64,000 nucleotides of DNA from contig NZ_JABBGI010000006.1 of the NCBI RefSeq assembly GCF_012927325.1, positions 1 through 64,000 of the forward strand, in the 5' to 3' direction. Of this stretch, positions 16,651-25,948 are shown one piece after another. Position numbers and translations under genes: made by a program. This stretch comes from Chryseobacterium antibioticum (GTDB taxonomy: Bacteria; Bacteroidota; Bacteroidia; Flavobacteriales; Weeksellaceae). The notes beneath the pieces are model-generated. The model saw only the letters and a program-made list of their open reading frames with translations, had not been told where the DNA came from and did not search any database. Within the stretch, counting starts at the first letter, position 1; every line of letters starts with the position of its first letter.

Positions 16651-18903
16651 TTATTCCCTGTTTTTGACTAAAATCCAGCCTGAGTATTTGGTCTCTGTGT
16701 TGTTTTTGTCATTCTCGTTCCATGAGATAGTGTACCAGTAAGTTCCTGTAAGAATCTTTTTACCGAAGGCTGTTCCGTCCCATTTGAAATTTCTTGTTTT
16801 GCCGGCTTCGTAAAGTTTATTGCCATATCTGTCATACACTATAAAAACCAGGTTTTTCTTGTAGGCGAGTGCAGAATAATCAATAAAGTCATTGACGTTG
16901 TCCCCGTTTGGTGTGATGGCGTTGATCAGGTTCGGAACGGTGATCTGTACTTCAACGGGTGTACAGTTGTAAAAGTCTTTCACGAAAATTTTAGCTTCGC
17001 CTCTGTGAAGTCCCGCAAAAATATTTGAATCTTGCCAGTCGATCCCGTTTAAAGAATACTTATAAGGTGGTGTTCCTCCTGATACATTGACGGTTATAGT
17101 TGTATTGTTGATGTCGATGCTTGTAACAACAGGGTTGGCGGAAGCAATAACCTTTACAATCTGTGTAGCAATACAGTCTCCTGTTTTTAATCTTACCCAA
17201 TAAAGACCTACGCCAACTCCCTGGATAGATGGAGTTGTTGCTCCGGTGCTCCATTCATAACTGTTAAAGCCAGGTCCTGCATCCAGATCAGTTCTTCCGT
17301 CAATACAGATTGTTTTGTCTTTTAAAACGGTAGATGTTACAGGTGGCAATACAACAAGATTAACTTTTGCCACAGCAAAACATCCGGTAGCATCTGTTAC
17401 TTTTACATATACTGCAGTACTTACAGACATATACTGAGTCGGATTTGCGATCTCGTTGGTTCCGGCTAAGGCGTTGGCTACGGAGGTGTAATATTTTTTA
17501 GTAAAACCGCTTGTCAATGTTGTTACGTCAGCGGAAGTCAGGTCAAATACTGCACTGGTGATATTATTCTGCAGGAAGCATGAACGTAGTGTAGCCTCTT
17601 TGACCGGGGTGTCCGGGTAAAATGCCAGTGTAATTTTTGCGGTACCGGTACATCCCAGCGGTGTCGTTACTTTTACGTAAACAATCCCTGCTGCAGAAGT
17701 GTAAGTCCCTGGATTTTGAATTTCATTTGTTCCGGCATTCAGGTCATTCAGTGTTTTGTAATATTTTTTGACCACAGTAAGTCCGACTGCTACATCTGCC
17801 GAGTTGAGGTTGAATAATCCGATTCCTGCTTTATTATTATTACATACTGTTAAAGTTTTATCAGTAAGGGTAAGAGGGGCGAGAACCAATAGGATCTTTC
17901 CATCCGGGTTATCACATAATATTCCTGCATTGTCCTTTACAACCACGGTAACTGTAGTGTTCGCATTGAATTGGTAGTTCGTAGGATTTGCAATGGGAGT
18001 TGAGCCCTGTAAATAGGTGAATGTATAGTTGGAGGGATTGTTTACAAATTGAGAATTAAAAGACGTTAAGTTTACAGATCCGAATCCGGTTGTAGGGTTT
18101 GGACAAAAAGACTGTGTAGCCGTAGTTTGTAAAATAGGAACTTTATCGGTATAGATTTTTACGTTTTTAATAGAATGTCTTGATCTTGCTCCACCTGTGG
18201 AAGCAGAAAATCCGAAGTACCCCACTGTCATAGCAGCTGCAGTTCCCGCAGGAGCAAAAGATTGATTACAAATTAGTGTGCCATCAATTGTTATTTTTAC
18301 AATCCAGTTGGCTGGAATGGCAGGGTCTACCTGAGCGGTTACTTCAACGTGTTTATAGGTGGTTCCCTGAAAAGGGATTGTTGTGTTTAGATCTGGTGAG
18401 TGAAAAGAACTTCCGGCAGTGTTGAAGAACTCTACATTGTTGGTGTCTGTGGTATTGACAACCTGTCCGTAAGCTACATGTACCTTACTCATTGTAGCTG
18501 TAGTTGTATTGTTATAGGTATCAAATCCCGCAATAAAGCCAACGGCATTTTGGGAAACTCCGAGACCGGAACCCAGTACACTTGCCACTGGTGGATTGGC
18601 TAAGTACCAAAATGCAATTCCGTCCCCATTTGAAGTTTGGTTAGAATCCATTCTGAAATCAAACTCCACTCTCCACTTATCACAGTATTTTAAGTTGATG
18701 GGATCGTTCAGTCTTATAGATCCTGATTTATCATTGGCGTCCGGAGTGAGCTGAACAAAATCACCGCTTACCTGTGTAGGGGAAACCATTGTCCATCCTG
18801 TGGTGTTGACCGGATTTCCGGTGAGTTCATACGTTTGGGAAAGTAGTCCTCCTGACAGAAAGAGCAGAAGAAGAGAAATATAAGACAGTAAAAGTTTATT
18901 CAT
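16651..18903 (-). CDS. L-type lectin-domain protein with T9SS type B sorting domain (copy 2)
   Basis: This 750-residue paralogue of the 14151 protein has a signal peptide at 1-22 and an L-type lectin domain at about 23-255 (VEFDFRMDS, GDGIAFWYL, GFIAGFDTYNN, YFGFSASTGG). Repeat modules with CNNNKAGIG and LRSCFLQNN cysteines, a DAGPGFNSYEWSTGATT module and a type B sorting domain (about 660-750) follow. Its lectin part matches copy 1, whereas its sorting region (KKNLVFIVYDRYGNKLYEA) is nearly identical to that of the 21492 protein. It probably acts as an exported, cell-surface or released carbohydrate-binding protein. Confidence 0.9.
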   Translation of the reverse strand: MNKLLLSYISLLLLFLSGGLLSQTYELTGNPVNTTGWTMVSPTQVSGDFVQLTPDANDKSGSIRLNDPINLKYCDKWRVEFDFRMDSNQTSNGDGIAFWYLANPPVASVLGSGLGVSQNAVGFIAGFDTYNNTTTATMSKVHVAYGQVVNTTDTNNVEFFNTAGSSFHSPDLNTTIPFQGTTYKHVEVTAQVDPAIPANWIVKITIDGTLICNQSFAPAGTAAAMTVGYFGFSASTGGARSRHSIKNVKIYTDKVPILQTTATQSFCPNPTTGFGSVNLTSFNSQFVNNPSNYTFTYLQGSTPIANPTNYQFNANTTVTVVVKDNAGILCDNPDGKILLVLAPLTLTDKTLTVCNNNKAGIGLFNLNSADVAVGLTVVKKYYKTLNDLNAGTNEIQNPGTYTSAAGIVYVKVTTPLGCTGTAKITLAFYPDTPVKEATLRSCFLQNNITSAVFDLTSADVTTLTSGFTKKYYTSVANALAGTNEIANPTQYMSVSTAVYVKVTDATGCFAVAKVNLVVLPPVTSTVLKDKTICIDGRTDLDAGPGFNSYEWSTGATTPSIQGVGVGLYWVRLKTGDCIATQIVKVIASANPVVTSIDINNTTITVNVSGGTPPYKYSLNGIDWQDSNIFAGLHRGEAKIFVKDFYNCTPVEVQITVPNLINAITPNGDNVNDFIDYSALAYKKNLVFIVYDRYGNKLYEAGKTRNFKWDGTAFGKKILTGTYWYTISWNENDKNNTETKYSGWILVKNRE

Positions 18904-18905
18904 TG

Positions 18906-18954
18906 AATTGGGATTACTTTTAATTAGATACTGTAAATATATTAAATCCCAATT
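18906..18954. promoter_or_regulatory. Inverted repeat in the leader of lectin copy 2
   Basis: AATTGGGATT (18906-18915) and AATCCCAATT (18945-18954) are perfect 10-base inverted arms 29 bases apart, starting 3 bases upstream of the start codon at 18903. They could form a leader hairpin near the ribosome-binding region, or an operator. Confidence 0.4.
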
Positions 18955-19062
18955 AATTAATGTGTGTTTAATGTTAATTTTACTGAAAATGATAGTTATT
19001 TTTCAATAAATAACATAATAAGCAGGTGAATGTTTAATATTGTGAATATGAATTTAGATTCA

Positions 19063-19539
19063 TTAAAAAAGAGAGTTGTTCTCCAGGCCTTCAAAATAGG
19101 CGTCGATCTCCAGATCGGTGGAGGCTGCGGCAGCTACAGCGAGTTTGTCGCAAAGCTCATTTTCAAAATGTCCTGCATGGCCTTTTATCCAATGCATTTT
19201 CGGGGTGTGCTTATTATACATCTCAATGAATCTTTTCCAAAGGTCAGGATTTTTTACATTTTTCCATCCTCTCTTGATCCATCCTGCGATCCAGTTTTGG
19301 TTCACTGCATCAGCGACGTATTTGCTGTCTGTATAAATGTGAATATCGTTCTCCGAAGACTTTAGTTTTTCCATGGCGGAAATAACAGCCAGAAGTTCCA
19401 TCCTGTTGTTGGTGGTTTTTCTGAAACCTTTGGAAAATGTTTTCTGATAGTTCTTTTCGGGAACACGCATGAGAATTCCATAACCTCCTTTTCCGGGATT
19501 TCCGCTGCATGCACCGTCGGTATATATTTCTATTCTCAA
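19063..19539 (-). CDS. rnhA: Ribonuclease HI
   Basis: This 158-residue RNase HI cleaves the RNA strand of RNA-DNA hybrids. All catalytic positions are visible: Asp8 in YTDGACSGNPG, Glu48 in NNRMELLAV, Asp71 in YTDSKYV, and His121 with Asp131 in IKGHAGHFENELCDKLA. It has the basic handle region around KRGWKNVKNPDLW. The length is normal. It sits between the T9SS pairs and dnaB, all on the minus strand. Confidence 0.96.
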   Translation of the reverse strand: MRIEIYTDGACSGNPGKGGYGILMRVPEKNYQKTFSKGFRKTTNNRMELLAVISAMEKLKSSENDIHIYTDSKYVADAVNQNWIAGWIKRGWKNVKNPDLWKRFIEMYNKHTPKMHWIKGHAGHFENELCDKLAVAAAASTDLEIDAYFEGLENNSLF

Positions 19540-19625
19540 AAGTGTAGGGATATATAAATTAGTAGTCCATCTAAAATAAATTTAAGGAAAACTAAACTGT
19601 TATTTAATTTAAAATGCTGTAAATT

Positions 19626-21215
19626 CTAGAAAGGGAAATCATCATCGTCATCGAAATCATTCATTGAAGATCCTGAAAGCTTTGAGCTGTCCGGCAGATC
19701 AAATGCTGCACCCGGCTGAATAGTCGTCTTGATTTTATCGAAACCACTGGGTTCGTTAGATCCGAAATGGGAAGGATGACCTCCTAATCCGCCATCAAAA
19801 GCTGCTTCAATATCACCAAACCTTGCGAAATGTTTTAAGAATGATAATCTCACATCGGCTGTGGCACCATTCCTGTGTTTTGCAATGATCAGCTCGGCCT
19901 GGTTTTCCGTTGGCGTTTCTGCACCTTCTTCGTCATTATCCCATACTGCAATTTTATAGTATTCCGGTCTGAAAATAAAGGATACAATATCCGCATCCTG
20001 CTCAATCGCTCCGGATTCCCTAAGGTCAGAAAGCTGAGGTCTTTTTCCCGGGCGGGCTTCCACACTTCTGGACAGCTGTGAAAGAGCAATAACCGGTACA
20101 TTAAGTTCTTTTGCAATAGCTTTTAATGAACGCGAAATCATGGAGATTTCCTGTTCACGGTTTCCAACTCCTTTTCCTCCACTTCCTGCGGTCATCAGCT
20201 GGAGATAATCGACCATGATTAGTCTTACTCCGTGCTGCATAACCAGTCTTCGGCATTTTGCACGAAAGTCGAATATCGAAAGAGAAGGCGTTTCGTCAAT
20301 AAAAAGGGGTGCGTTTTCCAGTTCCGATACATTGGAGAAAAGTCTCTGCCATTCTTCGTCATCCAAAGTTCCTTTTCTCAGTTTCTCAGAAGAAATTTTC
20401 GTTTCAGAAGCAATCATCCTAGTGATTAGCTGTACCGATGCCATCTCGAGAGAGAAAAGCACCATAGGAATTTTGTGGTCTACGGCAATATTTCTTGCCA
20501 TAGACAGAAGGAACGCTGTTTTACCCATCGCCGGACGAGCTGCGATAATGATGAGGTCGGAATTTTGCCAGCCTCCTGTTTCTTTATCAATATCTCTAAA
20601 TCCTGAGGGAACTCCCGAAAGGCCCTCTTTATCTTTCAGAGATTTAATCGTTTCAATAGCCTGTTTTACCAATGAATTGGCAGTGTCGAATCCTTTTTTG
20701 ATCGTTCCGTTGGTGATCTCAAAGAACGACTGTTCCGCCTTGTCTAAAAGTTCGAAAACATCCGTAGATTCTTTATAGGAAGAATCAATGACATTGGCAG
20801 AAACATTGATCAGGCTTCTTAAGATATATTTTTCTAGGATAACACGTACGTGGTATTCAATATGGGCAGATGAACTCACGCCCATGGTAAGATCAATGAG
20901 ATAATGATCTCCACCGGCCTGACTTAATTTATCTTCTTTTTTTAACTCCTGAATAATCGTCATAAGGTCTACCGGATGGTTAGCTTCGTAAAGCTTTAAG
21001 ATCGTGGAGAAAATGACCTGATGTCTTGGGTCATAAAATACTTCCGGAGTAAGAAGGTCAATAGAGTGGTCAAGTCCCTTTTTGTCAATCAAAAAAGTTC
21101 CTATAACCAGTCTTTCAAAATCTACAGCATTGGGAGGCATTTTTCCATCCGCAATAGATAGCTCTCTTGCAAAGTTTCCATGCGTTAGGGATGATAATGT
21201 TTCTTTCTGCGCCAT
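19626..21215 (-). CDS. dnaB: Replicative DNA helicase DnaB
   Basis: This 529-residue hexameric helicase unwinds DNA at the replication fork. The N-terminal domain (about 25-130, PPNAVDFERLVIGTFL) binds primase. The RecA-like domain has Walker A AARPAMGKT (225-233), the arginine/DNA-binding loop LSQLSRSVEARPGKRPQLSDLRESG and a Walker B around MVDYLQLM. The C-terminal acidic tail (DFDDDDDFPF) resembles those that contact single-strand-binding proteins, though that is speculative. No intein is present. A TATCTTTG element ends 4 bases before the ATG. Confidence 0.97.
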   Translation of the reverse strand: MAQKETLSSLTHGNFARELSIADGKMPPNAVDFERLVIGTFLIDKKGLDHSIDLLTPEVFYDPRHQVIFSTILKLYEANHPVDLMTIIQELKKEDKLSQAGGDHYLIDLTMGVSSSAHIEYHVRVILEKYILRSLINVSANVIDSSYKESTDVFELLDKAEQSFFEITNGTIKKGFDTANSLVKQAIETIKSLKDKEGLSGVPSGFRDIDKETGGWQNSDLIIIAARPAMGKTAFLLSMARNIAVDHKIPMVLFSLEMASVQLITRMIASETKISSEKLRKGTLDDEEWQRLFSNVSELENAPLFIDETPSLSIFDFRAKCRRLVMQHGVRLIMVDYLQLMTAGSGGKGVGNREQEISMISRSLKAIAKELNVPVIALSQLSRSVEARPGKRPQLSDLRESGAIEQDADIVSFIFRPEYYKIAVWDNDEEGAETPTENQAELIIAKHRNGATADVRLSFLKHFARFGDIEAAFDGGLGGHPSHFGSNEPSGFDKIKTTIQPGAAFDLPDSSKLSGSSMNDFDDDDDFPF

Positions 21216-21219
21216 GATG

Positions 21220-21227
21220 CAAAGATA
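21220..21227 (-). promoter_or_regulatory. TATCTTTG -7 element of dnaB
   Basis: Minus-strand TATCTTTG followed by CATC and then the ATG at 21215: the same arrangement as xrtF, implying a minimal or absent leader. Confidence 0.55.
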
Positions 21228-21436
21228 GTTTATTTAAAAAAAATAATAACTAACAAGTTATCAGCAATCCTCCTGATGCATAATGAACAGAACCAAAAAG
21301 ATGTTGATAAAAATTTGGGGATCAAAAATAGAAAATTTTCAATAAGTAATATTCATTCAGATGAAAATGATTAATATTTTTTTGACTATTTACATGACCC
21401 AATATGATTTTTTGAGTTAAATGAAAATAAGGCACA

Positions 21437-21473
21437 CAAAAAAAGACTGTCGCAAATGACAGCCTTTTTTTTG
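21437..21473 (-). terminator. Terminator of the T9SS type B gene ending at 21492
   Basis: CTGTC / GACAG stem with long flanking A- and T-runs, just past the stop codon on the minus strand. It is symmetrical enough to act both ways. Confidence 0.8.
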
Positions 21474-21491
21474 TTTGATATAAGAGTAGAT

Positions 21492-23612
21492 TTATTCTTT
21501 ATTCTTTACCAGTATCCATCCTGAATATTTCGTTTCAGTACTGTTCTTATCGTTTTCGTTCCATGAGATAGAGTACCAGTAAGTACCTGTAGGGATTTTC
21601 TTACCGGAAGCTGTTCCGTCCCATTTGTAATCTCTCATTTTGTTCGCTTCATAAAGCTTGTTTCCATATCTGTCATATACTATAAACACAAGGTTTTTCT
21701 TGTAAGACAGAGCAGAGTAATCGATCTCGTCATTCACTTTATCGCCGTTCGGAGTGATTGCATTGACCAGATTCGGAACGGTAACTGTGATCTGGATAGG
21801 AGTACAGTTGAAAGAATCCTTTAAGAATATTTTATTCTCTCCTCTAGGAAGTCCGCTGAACGAATTAGTTGCCTGCCATGTCACTCCATCTGTTGAGTAC
21901 ATATAAGGAGATGTTCCACCTGAAGCATTTACTGTAATCGTATTGTTGGTGATTTCTACACTGGATATTACCGGTTGCGTCGAAGCAAAAATGGTTACAG
22001 TCTGAAGCGTAAAGCATTTTCCTGTTTTCAGTTTTACCCAGTAAATACCTATTCCTGCATTGCTGATGGATTGTGTAGTAGCACCTGTGCTCCATTCATA
22101 TCCATCAAATCCAGGTCCTGCATCCAATGTTGTTTTTGCTTCAGCGCAGATCGTTTTGTCTTTCAATACTGCAGATTTTACAGGAGGAAGAACTTTTAAT
22201 GTAATCTTAGCGATATCATAACACTGATTAGCGTTTGTAACCCTTACATAGACTTCGGTGTTTGTAGTAAGATAAGCATTAGGTGTAGCAATTGGGTTAG
22301 TTTCAGCTGTTGCGTCATTTAATGTCTTATAGAATTTTTTAGTCTGCCCTGCAATAGCTCCTACATCGGCTAGTGTCAGATCAAATTTAGCCTGCACGAT
22401 GTCGTTTTCAATATAGCACTCTTCCATCAGGGCATCTCTTAGTGTAACTACCGGGTGGAATGATAATGTAATATTTCCTATAGCAGTACATCCAAATGCA
22501 GAAATTACTTTTGCGTATACTATTTTTTGAGCTGAAATATAGTTGGTTGGATTCGTGATCTCATTCGTGTCAGCATTTAAATCAGCAAGGGTAGGGTAAT
22601 ATTTTTTGGTGCCGCCCGTAAATACATCTGCTGTTGTCAGATCAAATTTTCCTGTACCTTCACCATTATTATTACATGCGAAAATAGTTGCATTTTTTGC
22701 TGTGATGCTTGCATCTACAAATTTAAACTTACCGCTTATGAAACACTTGTTGACAGCATTGTCCGGGTTGTCTGGATCCAGATATCGGATTCTGTAGTAA
22801 TACGTGGTTGTTCCATTTACTGTTGCAATGTTAAGAGGATCTTCTCCTGTAACAACATCGTTCGTATTGTCATGGTACGTAACCTGGAAGTTAGGATTGT
22901 TTCCATTGATGATACCGGCAGTAAGTGTATTGAAATTAAACTGTGACGGAAGCCCGCATACCATAATGTCGCTTGGTTGTGTAGCATCAGCATTTGGAAT
23001 TCCAGGTGGGATAAAAGGATTAGGTGCCAGAACAGGATCATTGAACGCAGAGCTTAAACTTGCGGTACCTGTCCAGATTAGTGAGAATCCATTTGGTGAA
23101 CTTCTGAAGTTGTCTACAATAAGATAATAGGTCTCACCGGCCTGTACTACCATATGCGGGCTCCATTCGCTTTGGTTTCCTGCACTTCCGTTGGTATTTG
23201 GCGGTGGAGGCGGCGGTATCGTTAAAGAAAGCCCCGTATTCCCCTGTGAAGTACCTGTGCCGTGGTAATTACATCTTATCGGTGTTACAAAGGTGTTGCC
23301 GCTATTTAAAGAGGTACAGCCATTGGTTGTAGGGCCATACACAGCGAAGTCATAATCATCAGTATTAACGTTAGGGTCAATAGTAAATGCCAGGGTACCT
23401 GATGTTGCCACCGTAAAAGTATACCATACTGAGTAATTTTCATCGCTGCTCAGGCATCCATTTTCAGACAGCTCCTCTTCAATATTTCCATGTCCCGTAG
23501 GCGTATAGAAGATGTCCGAATTTCCGCAAAGAGGGATTGCGGAGACACAATCGGACTGTGCATAAAACACCTGTGTTATAAATAAAATTAAAAGAAGTAA
23601 TGTTTTTTTCAT
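21492..23612 (-). CDS. Secreted T9SS type B protein with Pro-rich N-terminal domain (copy 1)
   Basis: This 706-residue exported protein starts at the ATG at 23612 (MKKTLLLLILFITQVFYAQ signal peptide); an upstream ATG at 23636 is open but adds a poor eight-residue extension. The N-terminal domain (about 20-190) begins SDCVSAIPLCGNSD, includes SVWYTFTVATSGTLAF, and holds a TIPPPPPPNTNGSAGNQSEW segment near 135-155; it looks like a CUB/jelly-roll-type beta domain. Cys-bearing repeat modules and a DAGPGFDGYEWSTGATT module follow, ending in a type B sorting domain (last about 90 residues, PNLVNAITPNGDKVND). It is paired with the next gene over its N-terminal half. Confidence 0.88.
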   Translation of the reverse strand: MKKTLLLLILFITQVFYAQSDCVSAIPLCGNSDIFYTPTGHGNIEEELSENGCLSSDENYSVWYTFTVATSGTLAFTIDPNVNTDDYDFAVYGPTTNGCTSLNSGNTFVTPIRCNYHGTGTSQGNTGLSLTIPPPPPPNTNGSAGNQSEWSPHMVVQAGETYYLIVDNFRSSPNGFSLIWTGTASLSSAFNDPVLAPNPFIPPGIPNADATQPSDIMVCGLPSQFNFNTLTAGIINGNNPNFQVTYHDNTNDVVTGEDPLNIATVNGTTTYYYRIRYLDPDNPDNAVNKCFISGKFKFVDASITAKNATIFACNNNGEGTGKFDLTTADVFTGGTKKYYPTLADLNADTNEITNPTNYISAQKIVYAKVISAFGCTAIGNITLSFHPVVTLRDALMEECYIENDIVQAKFDLTLADVGAIAGQTKKFYKTLNDATAETNPIATPNAYLTTNTEVYVRVTNANQCYDIAKITLKVLPPVKSAVLKDKTICAEAKTTLDAGPGFDGYEWSTGATTQSISNAGIGIYWVKLKTGKCFTLQTVTIFASTQPVISSVEITNNTITVNASGGTSPYMYSTDGVTWQATNSFSGLPRGENKIFLKDSFNCTPIQITVTVPNLVNAITPNGDKVNDEIDYSALSYKKNLVFIVYDRYGNKLYEANKMRDYKWDGTASGKKIPTGTYWYSISWNENDKNSTETKYSGWILVKNKE

Positions 23613-23678
23613 GTTTAAAATGATTTTGTGAAACAAGATTTGAGTAAAATAAAGTTATCAGCTTTTATGTTGAAAAAA

Positions 23679-23700
23679 AAACCGCCCCGTAGAGCGGTTT
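23679..23700 (-). terminator. Terminator of the T9SS type B gene ending at 23719
   Basis: The perfect stem AAACCGC / GCGGTTT with an 8-base loop is followed on the minus strand by eight T residues. Confidence 0.85.
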
Positions 23701-23718
23701 TATATTTTTAACAAGAAA

Positions 23719-25857
23719 TTATTCTCTGTTTTTTACCATTACCCATCCTGAGAATTTGAATGGTGTATTCTTTTTATCATTTTCATTCCACGTTACAGAA
23801 TACCAGTATGTTCCTGTAGGAATCTTTTTACCGGCTACGGTTCCGTCCCACTTATATCCGTTAGATTTATCGGCCTGGTGGATCTTAGTCCCATATCTAT
23901 CAAAGATACTGAATATAAGACCATTTTTACCGGATAACGCTGAATAGTCTATGACGTCATTTACACCATCCCCATTTGGAGTAATAACATTGATAAGATT
24001 AGGTACTACCACTGTTATATCAATAGGTTCACAGTCATACGCATCTTTTACATAGATCTTGTGGTCTCCTCTTGAAACATTGGTAAATACATTGGAATCC
24101 TGCCAGTTGATATTATCCATAGAATATTTGTACTCAGGAGCTCCTGCAATTACATTCACCGTGATTGTAGTGTTTGAAATATCAATGCTTGAAACGACAG
24201 GCTGCTCAGAAGCATATACTTTTACCGTCTGTAATGAGATACAGTCGCCTGTCTTCAATTTAACCCAGTAGGTTCCTACAGATACATTGTTGATAACTTG
24301 TGTAGTTGCTCCAGTGCTCCATTCATACCCATTGAATCCAGGGCCGGCATCCAGAGTTGTTTTGTCCTCTATACAGATGATTTTATCCTGTAGAACATTC
24401 GAGTAAACAGGAGAAAGAACGGTAAGTGTTACCTTGGCGATATTGTAACAGCCCTGTGCATTGATTACTTTTACGTAGATGACTCCGGTTGGAGCTGTAT
24501 AAGCCAGGAAGCTTAAAATTTCATTGGTTCCGTTTACTGCATCTGTTAAAGATGGATAGTATTTTTTAGTTGCTCCAAGTTGTGTTGTTACGGGAGCGTT
24601 ACTTAAATTGAATGTTCCCAGGGAATGATTGGTTTCAAGGAAACATGTTCTTAAAGAAGCGTCAGTTACTGTTACCAGTGGGTGAAACTTCAGAGTGATT
24701 TCCGCATTTGCTGTACATCCGAATTCATTCGTTGCTTTTACGAATATTTTTCCTTCTGCCGATACAAACTGGTAGATCGCAGGGCTTGTGATTTCGTTCG
24801 TTCCTGCGTTGAGGTCGAACATTGTAGGATAATACTTCAACACGTGGTTAGGCCCGGCTCCTATAGTAGCGGTGGTAAGATCAAACATGGCTGTCCCGGA
24901 GTTATTATTGCTACAACTCGTAAGCGTTGCGTTTGTTAAAGTAAAGCCGCCATCTCTGAATTTGAATTTTCCTGTAATAAAACAACCATTCATAGGATTG
25001 GTGGGGTTCACAGGATCCTGATACACAATTCTGTAATAGTAAACCAGTGCAAGGTTTACGACCTCTGAAGTCACAGGATTTCCTCCTGTAATGGCATCAT
25101 TGGTATTTTTATGGTAAGTTACTTTAAAATTAGGGCTGTTTCCATTGATAATTGCTGTGCTCAATGAAGTAAAGTTGAATGGTGTGGCAAGAGAACAAAC
25201 CGTTACCTCGTTCGGATCATTAGGGTTAGCTGCCGGAAGTCCCGGAGTAATAAATGGAAACGGAGCAAGTGCTGGATCGTTGAATGCAGAACTTAAACTT
25301 GCAGTACCTGTCCAGGTTAGTGAGAATCCGTCTGGAGAACTTCTATAGTTATCTACAACAAGATAATAAGTCTCACCAGCTTGCACTACCATATGAGGAC
25401 TCCATTCTGACTGGTTTCCTGCACTTCCATTCGTATTTGGCGGTGGTGGTGGCGGTATTGTTAAGAGTAATCCTGTATTTCCCTGAGATGCACCTGTACC
25501 ATTGAAATTACATCTTACAGGCGTTACAAAAATATTACTATTATTCAAAGAAGTACAGCCATTGGTAGTAGGTCCATAGACTGCAAAGTCATAGTCATCG
25601 GTATCAATAACCGGGTTAATAACAAATGCCAGTGTTCCGGAAGTCGCTGCCGTAAAAGAGTACCACACCGAAAAGTGTTCATTTTCAGTATCACTCAGAC
25701 AGGAATTTGCACCAATACCTTCCAGGATATTTCCTGGTCCGGAAGGGGTATAAGAAATATCTGAGTTTCCGCAGATAGATATTGCACTAATACAATCTGA
25801 CTGGGCATATAAGATGCGTGAGCAGATGATTAGAAAAACGAGTAATGCTTTTTTCAT
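23719..25857 (-). CDS. Secreted T9SS type B protein with Pro-rich N-terminal domain (copy 2)
   Basis: This 712-residue protein has the signal peptide MKKALLVFLIICSRILYAQ and an N-terminal domain that closely matches that of the 21492 protein, including the poly-Pro segment and NQSEWSPHMVVQAGETYYLV. The middle and C-terminal parts, however, track the lectin protein at 14151: LRTCFLETNHSLGTFNLSNA, YSMDNINWQDSNVF, YDCEPI and QADKSN in the sorting domain. It ends KFSGWVMVKNRE. It has its own TATATTTG promoter element and terminator. It is probably a surface or released adhesion protein; the ligand is unknown. Confidence 0.88.
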   Translation of the reverse strand: MKKALLVFLIICSRILYAQSDCISAISICGNSDISYTPSGPGNILEGIGANSCLSDTENEHFSVWYSFTAATSGTLAFVINPVIDTDDYDFAVYGPTTNGCTSLNNSNIFVTPVRCNFNGTGASQGNTGLLLTIPPPPPPNTNGSAGNQSEWSPHMVVQAGETYYLVVDNYRSSPDGFSLTWTGTASLSSAFNDPALAPFPFITPGLPAANPNDPNEVTVCSLATPFNFTSLSTAIINGNSPNFKVTYHKNTNDAITGGNPVTSEVVNLALVYYYRIVYQDPVNPTNPMNGCFITGKFKFRDGGFTLTNATLTSCSNNNSGTAMFDLTTATIGAGPNHVLKYYPTMFDLNAGTNEITSPAIYQFVSAEGKIFVKATNEFGCTANAEITLKFHPLVTVTDASLRTCFLETNHSLGTFNLSNAPVTTQLGATKKYYPSLTDAVNGTNEILSFLAYTAPTGVIYVKVINAQGCYNIAKVTLTVLSPVYSNVLQDKIICIEDKTTLDAGPGFNGYEWSTGATTQVINNVSVGTYWVKLKTGDCISLQTVKVYASEQPVVSSIDISNTTITVNVIAGAPEYKYSMDNINWQDSNVFTNVSRGDHKIYVKDAYDCEPIDITVVVPNLINVITPNGDGVNDVIDYSALSGKNGLIFSIFDRYGTKIHQADKSNGYKWDGTVAGKKIPTGTYWYSVTWNENDKKNTPFKFSGWVMVKNRE

Positions 25858-25877
25858 AAAGGGGGATTTAAAAAAGA

Positions 25878-25885
25878 CAAATATA
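25878..25885 (-). promoter_or_regulatory. TATATTTG -7 element of the T9SS gene at 25857
   Basis: Minus-strand TATATTTG, 20 bases before the ATG. Confidence 0.55.
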
Positions 25886-25948
25886 AAAAATTATTAAAGT
25901 TAATTTAAAGATTTTGTGATATATTTAATAGAATCAGCATATTATTGC

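Noticed and set aside
21492..25857. Repeated segments as a possible CRISPR or satellite
   Set aside because: They are coding repeats in homologous T9SS proteins, not short direct repeats with unique spacers.
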